From positions 21,611,400 to 21,675,399 of the forward strand of contig CM049322.1 in assembly GCA_026874595.1 (NCBI GenBank): a stretch of DNA of 64,000 bases. The letters are read 5' to 3'. The stretch comes from Sipunculus nudus (lineage: Eukaryota; Annelida; Sipuncula; Golfingiida; Sipunculidae). The translations under genes and the position numbers were made by a program. Position 1 is the stretch's first letter. Every line of letters starts with the position of its first letter. Shown one piece after another: positions 23,862 through 36,295 of the stretch. The notes below the pieces were generated by a model. It was not told where the DNA came from and ran no database searches. It worked only from the letters and a program-made list of their open reading frames with translations.

Positions 23862-23915
<54 letters not shown>
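23862..23915. repeat. (TA)n microsatellite
   Basis: A TGTG stretch leads into a long TA run. Confidence 0.9.
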
Positions 23916-23919
<4 letters not shown>

Positions 23920-24787
23920 ATATGTAGAAATGATCTGTGAGAATGCAGTCTATCCTCCGCGGCCACACAGTGCTCAATGTTAAGTAACAGAGCACATTAT
24001 ATATATAAATATAAATATATGTATAAATATATATATTTATTCAGAGATGAGAAAAACAAAAGATTATATAAAGCACTTTGCAAAGTTAATTTCACAACTT
24101 GCAAGGAAAAACATATTGAAGGATTTTCTTTAAAAGGAATCACATAAAAAACTCTAGACTTGTAACTAATTTCATCATAAATGTTGACATTATTTTTTAT
24201 TAATTGAAGGATCTTTTAGTACACTGGATTGGTAACCTGTTTCTCTTAAATGTTTTGTTTCGTGTTTAATATTCGGTTTCTGAAAGAAGTTCAGAAAGGA
24301 CAATGTATGTCACCTTATTTGGTAAATAAGGTGAAAAATCGCTTAATGCATTTTCTCATTTAATCATTAGACATTTCAATCCCTCATACCTGGTCAAATG
24401 TGGCTAAATTGTAGCATCATTTATAATTTTTTTTTTATGTGGGTATAACACCTCTGGTATATTTCATTAAAGGACATTAGTTTTCCAAGCAGATCTTTTT
24501 GGATGAGGAATATGCTACAGCTAAAGCATGCATGGAACAGGTCAGTTTCAGACACAGTGTGGGAGATACAATTAACATTTCAGGATTGCAATGAGTTACT
24601 TATGGACATTTGTTTGTATTGATATAAAACATTAGTCACCACGAAGAACAAATTATGCACCGCCAGTGTACCTTGATTAGTGCATGTTTCCATAACCAAT
24701 ATTGTTGTATCATAACTGGTGTCTTAAATACACGACATACATTTCGTAATCTTACCAGCAAGTTACGATCCGGTAGGAACACAGGAC

Positions 24788-25594
24788 TCAATTAAACTGC
24801 CTAAAGGTCAAAACGGAAACGCCCATCAAAATGCAATACGCATCTTTGGGATCATTTTTATTTGTGGCAGTGAAGAAGGAGCTGCTGAAAACGCTTTGTT
24901 CTGGTAAAGAAGAATGCCTGTAGGCATCCACTCCATCAAAATGGAACTTATCGCCAAGTTTGCACTTGGTGACGAATTCTTCTCGGACACAGCGGTATGC
25001 AGACTTCCTTTCATTTTTTTCTTTATCCGTCAGAGCATATACCAAGATCATGTCACCAATGCGCTGGTACCCTGGAATAAGACACAATATTTTAACAGCA
25101 GAATTCCATTTGCAGCACATGGACAGTAACATATTTAATACAATCTGATTATTAATTTAAGTAGGGTAAGATTAAATTCCGTGGTAGCCATCCGTTAATA
25201 ATTATATCGCGAATATGCCAGTATTTCGGGAAATATGAATACAAACATCGCTGGGTGACGTGACTTCCATAAAATCATTTAAATATTTTCTCGTGACAGG
25301 CAGCCATTGACTACAGTCAGGCAAACGTCAGAATATTTATATGTAAAGATAAATGCATGCGTGTATCTGTTTCTGCAATTTACCTTTTGGGCATATCGCT
25401 TGAACGAATACAGTGTCTGAGTCGTAAGATAAAGGAATTTCCAGAAAAGACGTAGGAGGTGCCAGGATGCCAGAATCCGTTGGCTCCTGGGCCACAATAG
25501 CAATGCGTCCCTTTATGTCCCGGGAATCCTCTGATAGATATCAATAAAATAAAATATGAGGTGCAACTGATCGATATATATATGAGTAGACATA

Positions 25595-25646
<52 letters not shown>

Positions 25647-26534
25647 GGTGCGTTAAGATGAAACCTAAAAACCCCTTCAGATTGTTATCAGGATATCGCA
25701 AAATATAAAATAAATTTATAACATGACACGTATTTTTTTACACACGGTGCATTTTGAATTGGTTACAGTCATTTAAAATCGTACACTTTTTCTCTTGTTT
25801 CGCATACATTTTATTAAACGTAACTGACAGCATAAAAAACGCCTATTAAAATGCCCTTTTCAACGCTTAAAACTTTGCTATAAACATTTTTTTATTGTTC
25901 TTTTTTTAATTTCAATTAAGGTAATTGGATGCACAGTGTGAAAATATTATTATACTTATGTGGCTTAAAACTATATTTTAGAGCTTACATTAGCCTTGCA
26001 AAGAAAACAAAATGAAATTTCAGTGAGGACTTGTTGATGCAATAATGTGCTATATACTGACTTCCAGCCATGTGTCCAAGTAAGAATTCCCTATATCTTT
26101 TAGGGTTCCATCCCATAGGAGCCATTATAATTTGTTTCCCTGGTCTTCCATGTAATGGACGCAAGTCCCAATCGGACCGCAACAGGCGCAGTCGAAGGTA
26201 TGCTGGCAAACACAATGAACATTAAAACCATAAGGCTACAACCAGATATGTAGATTGAGGCAAACTGTTGTCCTATTATTTTTGATAAAATCAAGAATCT
26301 TGAATATATTGATTCTTAATATTCATTATATATTGAAATAACAATAATAAACACACCGCTTTTTGTTAATTAACATGACACTGCATGGGAGCGTAGAAGC
26401 TTGTATGTAATATTGATTGATAATTAAATTTTTTCTCTAATCGTTTTTTATAAGAGTAAACGAATCTTAAGGAACGAACTTATTTGAAACATAAAAGAAT
26501 AACATACCCGGTGGCATCATTCCCAAAGTAAGAG
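24788..26534 (-). CDS. Mosaic gene C-terminal tail, Vps62-like
   Basis: Exons are 26508-26534, 26062-26202, 25384-25530 and 24788-25071, adding about 199 residues to TGA at 24788-24790. The segments I-L-A-P-P-T-S-F, I-C-P-K-G-Y-Q-R-I-G-D-M and A-Y-R-C-V-R-E-E-F, in this order, and a final A-Y-C-I-L-M resemble the Vps62 (plant vacuolar sorting) repeat pattern of -APP-F-, -P-GY--LGD- and -CVR-. The assignment is from memory of the family pattern and is tentative. No transmembrane segment or GPI-like end is seen. Confidence 0.5.
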
Positions 26535-26709
26535 CTGGAATATTAAAATAATTTAAGTAAAAGATTAAGTGGTAAGTTTATATGTGGTTTGTTAGAATCA
26601 CTATACTATTATGTGAAATAAAGTCGGTTTTGCTACGTCGGTGTGTTTGTATGTTAGGATGTGATATATTTATACCAAACTAATTACCTCATAGAGAAAA
26701 TGTTTAATA

Positions 26710-26751
<42 letters not shown>

Positions 26752-29700
26752 ATAAATACCATCAGTACCTTACCATGTTTAATATATAGAGATATATTTA
26801 GAGATATATGTTAGTTCATCTTTACCTGCACGGTTTATTTAGATTTTAAATGAGTATAACTTATATATTCACATGCTCAATATTGAAATGTAGGCGAACA
26901 TTTCTTCTCGGATAAGTTTTAAGTGATATGGGTCGCGATTATGTTTTAAGAAATTTGATTAGTTTTAAGTAATAAATCATTATAAAATATTTATTTATCG
27001 ATATTTAGAACAATGTTTTTTTTTTATTCTTCAGAAGCGATTTTATCGTGCTTATTCTGCCTGTCATCTACGTTGTGTGTGTATGATATTTTTGCTTTGA
27101 GTAGGAAGACGTAGAAACATAGTGTTTAGTGCCACTATACAAACTGAATCAGCAGTGCAAGGTTAAGGTCAGCAGTGCAAGGTTAAGGTCAAGGAGATAA
27201 ATAAAATTACCGTGTGCTTGCCTTTAGATATTCATTAACCATTTAATTAATAAATGGGTTATTTCACGCTGCTGATTCCTTTTGTCAGAACAAAAATTTC
27301 CAAGCAAAACTCCACATACACGGACTTATTTTCCCCAATACAACACACGTCTGTCTTTTTGAATTGCACTCTCTCTCTCAGGCTCGGGTCCAGATAACCT
27401 GAGCACCTTACGTTTGTACCTGATCAATTCATATTGGTCCACATATAAAACGTGATAAACAAACATCGAGATAGACACGTCCCCTTACCTGGTTAACGAG
27501 GACGACCCTCTGCTATTCGTGTGTTACCTTTATATTTGTTTGCTATTACTTTGGTATTTTTATAATTATTTAATTTCATGAGACAGTATCCACATATGTA
27601 TAATCATTGATGAAACAGGGAAGTAAATATAAAAATAATAATAAAAAAAACACTCAACTTACGAGGAACAAAACAGTATACTCCCTTGACACACGCTGGC
27701 TCTGGATCGGAGCGTTGGAAACCCTGCTTGTTTGGATCACACAGACTGCCAACTTCTTGACCGTCAAAGTTCTGATAGTATCCAAATCTGCACTCAGTAT
27801 ATTTGTTTGTCAATGTACTTTCGTGAACGTTAGCTAAGCGTCCTTCTAGCGAAAAGCACATCGACATAGCGTCTTCTTTGGTTGTACATTCACTGAACTC
27901 TTTGAAGACAATACCATGACCTGTTTAAAAAAGGGTGAGAATGAAGCCCAGTCTAGTAAATATACTAAACTACCCAGTAAGGCATAAATGTAACCTGTCA
28001 ATTTACGACTTCTGTGTCCTGTTTAGATACCGTCGCACTTTTCGCTTCACCTACCTGTAATTTTACACACTTTACCTATTTTATGATATATTTGTTTTCG
28101 TGTTCATGTAGATCAGACTTATTTCCGTCACTGTATTAATATAAGTACTATATTGTTTCTGTTTGTCGTCCATCTTAGACATTGAAACCTAAACATCTTT
28201 AGTTTTGGGAGTTAGAGGAGAACTTTACAGAAAAGGTCATAGAAGGAAATATTTCCCCCAGTACAACTACCCGAGAAGCCTAAATAAATAGAGTGAAACA
28301 TTGAAATTACTACCACCGAGCAAAATTAATTGGGCGAGATCTAACATCATTAGTGTTAGAAAAGATATTTACAAATTGATCACTCTTCCGATTGAGCAAT
28401 TGGGACTCGCGAGGTATTAAAAGGCAACTTTTGTCAACTGATGTTTGAAAATGAACAATGATAAATGTTTTTGATGCATATAAAGAGATACTCACTAACA
28501 GGAGAGCAATACGCCCCGAGCAATTTGTCGACAGTTTCTGGTGCATTGTTTACTCCTACTGTAGAACAGCCTTTGGCATCATTGTCAAAACCATTCATAG
28601 ATACTGCCACGACGCCACCATCACCAGCAACATAACCGTACTTGCAGTTACTTTCAAAGTTCTTCTGCTCGTAAACTCTATGTAATATATCCATGCTGGC
28701 CAAGCTGGCGCCCTGGTCCTTGCATTTAGTTTCAGCATCGTCTGCTCCAACTTTTTCCTCAAGGAAGAATAAATTAGAACCTGTAACAGCATAAGAAAGA
28801 TATTACAAATGCGGCAAAGAAGTCATACAAATCGACAATAGCAAAACCTGAATTGTAATTAATGTAGTTCAGTCAAAGTTGCTGTCTACAAAGCAAGCAA
28901 TTGAAACTTTTTTTCAGTGCAACTGTCTGTGTTATCAGCACCATAAAAATTTAAACAAAATGAGATTTTTTAAATATCTAAAATTGCCGAGCAAGGCATA
29001 TTAGCAAGGTGTAAGCCATGTCAGCTGATCTGCCACGTCGGAATCAGTGTGTGTGTGTATGTTTGTATGTATGTATAGAACACTTACGTAAATCATGATG
29101 CCCGGCATCTGTGTACCCTGTAACGCACAACAGACGGACATGTATATACACTGATACAAGATATGGAATAAAACCTTTGTTCCGAGGAGTAACTGTAATA
29201 CACTTATTAGGTTTTTTAGGGAGCAAATTGTGCATACAAATGGCCTTTTGATTTAAAAAGTATCTTGGTATCCGATATTCTGCATTTAAGTTGGACATTA
29301 TCTTTATGTGAACATAACATAATTAATTTAAATTAAAGCACCTCATAAACTGATGCATTCCAGCGTTGAGAATGCATTTGGGTATAACGTTATTTTGGAA
29401 TATACTGGTCAAAGCATTTCAATTCGTCGGATGGCGCACTTACTTTTCATCAATCCGCTTGTCACTGAAAAAAAGAGAAAAATCACATGTAGTGAAAAGA
29501 CAAACACAAACCGAAATTCATACAATCTCCGGTCAATTTGACTGATGAATGTACCAATAATAGTGACGGGAAAAGACATCTCGCGGCAAATATGGAAACT
29601 ACTCTGACACCAGGCCTCTGAAAAGACCGGCGTCTATTTAAGGCCGGCGTTTATTTTTTATGGACATTGTTTAACCCCGGCGTCTTAATAAGGCTGGCGA

Positions 29701-31710
29701 CTATTTAAGGCCCGGCGTTCGTCAAGGAAATACGGTAAGCCACTGGAAGACTAGACATTAGTATTAGGAGGTCTTTACTATCATTTTGTGGCAGATGAAC
29801 CGATAACCCATTTAAAATAAAACAAAAATAGGTTCTTCCAATATAAAATCCGAGAAGCACACTGGTCATAGGTTAAACTGACGTGTCTGTATATGCGGTA
29901 TACCTTCTGATAGGCGTCGACTACACGTTAACGTTAAACAACATACCATTTGGTTACAAAACCCCAACGTAGCGTGGTAGACATGTCGACATTACATTAT
30001 TGATAAAAATCTTTTCGAGAATGCTGGTAAATATGAACATGGTTTAATGAAAAACCTTCCTAATCAGAAAAAAAAATCTATAAAGTTGGCTAATTATATA
30101 AAACAGAGAATATGCCTAGTCTATTAAATCCAGAAGCATTCGTGCCAGAATGTCTGATAAAATATATTATTTGTTGAGAATGCGAAGGATAAGGGCATCT
30201 GTATCATGGAAGGTGGGGAAAACGTTCGAAGAAACAAAATATACTTACTGGAGTTAGCACATCCCAGAATATCAAATCTCATGCTTACGGCGCCAAAAAA
30301 CTCAATCACCACCAGTCTAACGTACCGGGCAGAGAAAGGATTCCTAATAAAATTGGTAACGCTGGTTCGCTCGTCCGGACAGCCGTCATATTCCTGAAAT
30401 ATTGAGGTACATATTATGAAACATGCTGGTATTAGGATAATCTTTTTTTTTTTGCAAAATTATTAGCAGAGGGAATTAAATGCGTCCCCCTGACAATACA
30501 ATAAGTTTACATCGATGAAATGTAGGGGTTTTCAGAAAAAAAACCCCAAAAAATATAGGCTCTAAGTGACCGGAAAAAATGGTGTTAATAAAAGCATTTT
30601 AACATTTGTTCCACCACTCATTTGCAATTATATCAAAAGACTGGTATATAGCCTACCAAATATATTATTTTGGATCGTAAATGAGGAAGTAAACTAGGGC
30701 ACCGCAAACTTCCCATAATACGCACATTGTGAATCTGGTGCCCCTTGACCTCATTAAATAAGCTTGAATTTAGATGAGAACGTAAATCAGGTGAGAATAA
30801 GCAAATTCGTAGAATAAATGTCCCCCGCTTTAAGCTCTTGTCGTCTTTCATGCTTGATTAGCAACCAAGTTATGACATGTGGAGAAAACTTGAGGGTACA
30901 TTAAACATTTAGACAGATGTACTAGGACATGTAGAGACATCTTCAGGCGAACATAAAATCTAAAACACATTAAGAAATAGGCCCACAATTTTGTAAATTT
31001 GTTTTTTTTTTTCTGGAGAGAATTATTTTTAGATAGACAATCCAAAACCAATCCCAATCAAGGTATGCATGAGAGCAATCACTGACCCAAATTTGAATGA
31101 AATCAGAAAAACAATTGGAACGTTATGGCATGGAAACAAAAAAAAACTGAGGACGGACAGAAAGACAGACAGACAGGCATACGGACAGACAGACACACAC
31201 ACAAACCCAAAATGATCTGCCCGGCATCCGCGCAGCGGGGGACAAAAACTTTTGGTAAACATGTATAATGAGTTTCATGTAAATCGACAGGATTTTAGGC
31301 AAGTCACTAAGATGTCTCCGAAGTGCGGTGACCTCTGACCTCTTTAAATATGCATGGATTTCACTGGAATTCGAACATAGGCAGATATTAAATTGATAAA
31401 CTTGTCTGAAGAGTTTTATCAAAATCCTTCATATTCTTGGTAAGTTCTCGCGACGACACCACAAAGTAGCCGAGTGAGCCTGATTATATATGCTTGATAT
31501 TGCCCGTAATCAAACTGGGGCGAGATATTCTGTTGGTGAGTACTTGTGGCGAGTTTCGCGAAAAAGCCAATCAAAGCCCTGGTAAGTTACCATGGCGATA
31601 CTGAAGGTTAACGGGCGGACGGCGGGTATACCATTATACTCCCGTCATGATACAAGCGTATAAATATTATATTCGGCCAACGACCACTTAGATTTAAATA
31701 CATTTGGAGT

Positions 31711-31778
<68 letters not shown>

Positions 31779-34208
31779 TCACTATTTATTCATTTTAATT
31801 GAAAAAAACTGTGTTTTTTATATTTAATGCTAGATTTGTAGGAAAACATACGTACGCCTTCAACGGTTAAGTCGGCTCCAGGTTTTTGGCTGTAACGCAC
31901 GGCGTACTTAGTCACATATTCACTTCGTCCCTGTGCAGGCTCGAGGATGACTGCTTTCACGGTCCTGGCAGAAGAGAATTGAATTGTATGATAAACATTC
32001 GAGGATCCAATCTTCTGTATAAAGTCTGAATATAAACTGAAAGAACAGAGGCGATACTGAGCCTAAGTGGTATTCCTTACCTGTGTCCACCAAAGGTAAC
32101 TGCAACCCACTGCTCTGCTTCATTTTTCATGGCTTTCCATCCACCGTACCCGAAAGGATCTGCCGTTTCCATGGTACCAAGTCGCGCCCGAATCGGCCCA
32201 TATGAATGTGTATCATATTCGAACGTTGATGAAGCGGCAACCAGCGTGTTAGGATCGCGATTAAACAAGGAAACCAGACACGCTGCAAAATAAATACACT
32301 TCATCCTGAATATTTAAATAAATAGTCGTCAACAAGGCTGGAAATATTTGGAAGAAAAATCTACCTTTTCAAAAAGAACAATATACAGAATTAAAAAGCA
32401 AATTACTATGGAAAAAAGAACTGATCAGCTGAAAAATGATATTGTGCAAAAATCTAAAACATTGTAAATTCTTTCCTCGAAACGACATACAAATAGGAAC
32501 CGAAACAAAACGTAGAAAACATAAACATACGATAGATATCAACACTCAACGTGCTCATGTAACCTTTTTTGTTCGACTTATAAAACAACGGCAAGAAAAC
32601 AATTATCCCTTGAAATCCATCGTTGTTGATATGAGTCTATTGTCACGGGGTGACATAAAAGCGGACCGAACTGTTTCGCTTGTGAAGCTCTTTGCAACCA
32701 AACGTGGGCTCGTCTGGGATTTCGGTAAACTTTGTGGCCCAGGGAATAAGCTTACAAAAGTGTGACTCCTGGGATAATTAGTCTTGTTCTGATAGAAGAA
32801 CGCTCCTAAGGGGTGTGTGTTACGGGGTGACATAAAAGTGGTGTTACAGGTGCTCTATTATGTAACACGGGCGGAACTCGTGTTGTTGTTATATTCTCGT
32901 TGTCATGTGGGCCTTGGGATTTCACGCTTGGTCGTGGGTCACGTGATTAGCCTGGTATGTGTAGAGACACACGGCTATGTCTTTCTAGAGAATTCCTGAA
33001 ACGCGTGATTACTGTTGAGTAGAGACCTTATAGACTGTTCTAAAAGTGGAAAATTCTCGGCTTAGGGTGTGAAGGTATATAAAGGGCTGTTTTTTTAGAA
33101 CCAGGGGGCAGACAGCACAGCAGATACCAGCGGACGCAGAAGCGTGTGTCAGATTCTAAGAACGAATGCGACAATTATACATTTTCAAGAACTTTCTCCT
33201 GGATTTTATACATTTTGACTCTAGTTTACTTTCTGTGTTGTTGCAAGAACTTTCCACAGGACTGTCATTCTCCGGGAGCTTACATTCAAAGGATTTATCG
33301 TTGTGATGGTGTTGGTATCGAGGTACTGTACCATTATCTTTCTGTGTGATTGTATTGACTTGTTGCTATAACGTTTTTTTACTGTATAATTGTATTGATT
33401 TAGTGTATTGTATTGTTAGGGTTGTTTTAAGAATAAATTATAGTTATTTGTTAACAAAAAAACACTGACTTCCTTATTCATTCCCCTAGACAGTTCACGC
33501 TGCCTAGTGTTACAGAATCTGATTTTTTTATCTCCATTACAAAATTTGTGTTCATCACGCATACGTGATCTGTTTATATTAGGTTCCGTAACAAGTGGAC
33601 CGAACTGTATCGCTAGTGAAGCGGTTGGAACGCCGGGCATGTGCGCTACCGACATGGGTTCGGCTCCCGAATCGGCCCAGAAAAAATTGTCTTCGTAACA
33701 CTATCCTGTTATTAAACTATCTTTTGATTTTATTTATCACGAACAACGGTCTGTAATGAATGGTGAGGCAATATCCTTGATTTTTAGACTGGTTTCAGGC
33801 AGGTCGGATAAGCGAACACCTGAACCATATGTATATATTTGAATTATTTTATACATTGAGATGTTTTCGCTGTCAGTTAAACCGTGCGTCAAACGCTTGA
33901 GCATTACGGAAAACAAACTATTTTTAAATATATTTTTATTTTAACCATGTTACATGTTAAGCAAATTTGAGCGGTTATGTATATTGACAAAGGAGATTCC
34001 TTAAATACCTTCGCGCCAGCGTTTATTGAAAAAAAAACAACCTTTGACCTCTTTAACCTTACCCTTGCAGCCTAATATCTCAAAGCGCATGCTGGGGAAC
34101 ACCTGGCTCTCAACAGGGTTGATTCTTATCATCTTGGCCGCGAAGATCTGGAACTCATTAACTGCCTTAGAGTCTGAATCGCTGTTTGCCTCCATTATCC
34201 CCTGAGCA

Positions 34209-34257
<49 letters not shown>

Positions 34258-34761
34258 AGAGAGATACCCGAGACCCCTGGAATTTCCACCATTATTTATC
34301 TTCCTCGAATATGATTATGCATGCCATAAGTCTTCACGAAACATAATATAAACAAGCGATTAAGAAAAAAATAACCCCCACAATGATACAAAGAGAAAAT
34401 CATAGAAAAATGGATAAAAACCGTTGCATCTCAAATATAACTCTTTGTTATGGTAGCCATTAGCTGAGATTGTTTGCACTGACGAAGGAGAGAGAGAGAG
34501 AGAGAGAGTGCGACTTATTTTTTAACTCAAGGCCGTCACAATACAGAGAATGCCAAATATCTACAGGTATATGTATTTGTCTTTGCGAAATAAATATATC
34601 AACAATATGAATTAATGTTTTTATGTACCTACCCCAATTTGTGTCCAGTATTTGCCGTCAAAGCTGACATAGATTCTATAGCGAATTACCCATTCTTCCA
34701 AATTATTGGCTCCTTGAGTGATAATTTTTCGTACAGACCTAAGGACACAGAAATATATACA

Positions 34762-34808
<47 letters not shown>

Positions 34809-36230
34809 AACAACCAATTATTACACACATTTGCCGAGAATCAACCCCCAACGCCAATAAATTATCGTACCAGGAAAACAAAATAAGCAGCTGCGACATC
34901 GCGGTTAACTTCAGTGACTGCAAACAATTTATCTCATATGCAAAGCGTATGGAATTACTTAACGCTTTTTATAGTCTCTTCCTCGTTTGTTCTATAGCGG
35001 TGTTTATTCCATTGTTGAATGATATACCTCACTTTAAACGTTTGAGCTACTACAAATATGTATATCCTTAATTTTACTTAAAACATATTTAAGAAAATGT
35101 ACAATTTATACATTCAACATTGCATATATGCCTGATATGAAAAAAATGGTGTTTATATAGTCTATAATTTACATATACCATACATCGGGAAAGGTAGCCT
35201 GTATATACAAATTAAATACTACTGCTCTTGGTATATCTTTATTTCTTCTTACAAAATTCTAATGATAATGTATTCTCATTATATTCGAAATTGCAGACGT
35301 GCCATATGGAAAGATATATAGCCTTTATACAGTATAGTAAAACTTTCGAATTACGACCACCGTCGGGACCTCAAGGGTGGTTGTGATAGCTAGGTGGTCG
35401 TCTACGCAAGGTATTATAGAAATCGCGAAGGAACGTAAAAAGTCGTCGATGTTTTCCCCTATGGTCGATCGGTGAGATGTTACTTTCTAATTTACACCTA
35501 CCAAACTTCGGGAAATGTTGCCTGTATGAACTGATTCTCGTCGTTGCGTTTTGGTTTCCATCCGCCGTGGCCGTAGTCAGGTCCTTCGCCGTTTTTCAAT
35601 GATGTGTCTAAGGGTGCTCGTGCCGGACCATAGTCGCCCTGTCCCCCGTTGTCATCAGGATTGTTATTGTCCTTTCCAAATATTGAAGACACTGTGACTT
35701 CTGTGCGATGCTCATGGACGAACAGTGATTCCATGCAATCTAAAACAAGTGATATTATTTATATATAAACCAGTAATGTTGAACGATGGAACGAATTAAT
35801 GGTAGTTCCAATGGAACCAGTTTATTCGTGTTCACAAGGAAATGCCAGCCCAGTATCATGTTCACATGTTTAATTAACAAGCATTTGTAATCCTGGTTTA
35901 TCAATTATACATTTTTTTATTAAGCCGGCATGAGAGTTAGGTTTTAATTTTTTTTATGGTGCAAGGTTTCAGAGTCGGCACATATAAAAATCACGATATC
36001 CGAGGAAGTTTTAAATTACGTGAAAGAAGTCTCCGTTAAAATTTAAGCAACTGATCATTAATCGAGTCACTAAAACTGATAAATTAATGATGTTATTTGC
36101 CATCTTATCATATTGGGCCAGTTCAGGTCAGCGCGATACAATTTATATACGATTTTGAATTAAAAATCTCATAAAATAATAGTTTATTATATTGTTCATA
36201 TAATAAAATGACAGAGATAGTACTTTTATA

Positions 36231-36295
<65 letters not shown>

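Larger units (their letters stand above)
17932..24787. other. Intergenic interval between convergent genes
   Basis: It lies between the stop codon of the lipocalin gene and the stop codon of the mosaic gene. It contains an AATAAA at about 18414 that could serve the lipocalin transcript, microsatellites, a MITE relic, a GATTAC-rich block and poly-G. Open frames here, such as 20220-20498 on the minus strand, show no recognisable domain or splice context. I see no gene. Confidence 0.6.

Noticed and set aside
24914-25148. Plus-strand frames opposite 24788-25071
   Set aside because: They are antisense shadows of the last exon of the mosaic gene.
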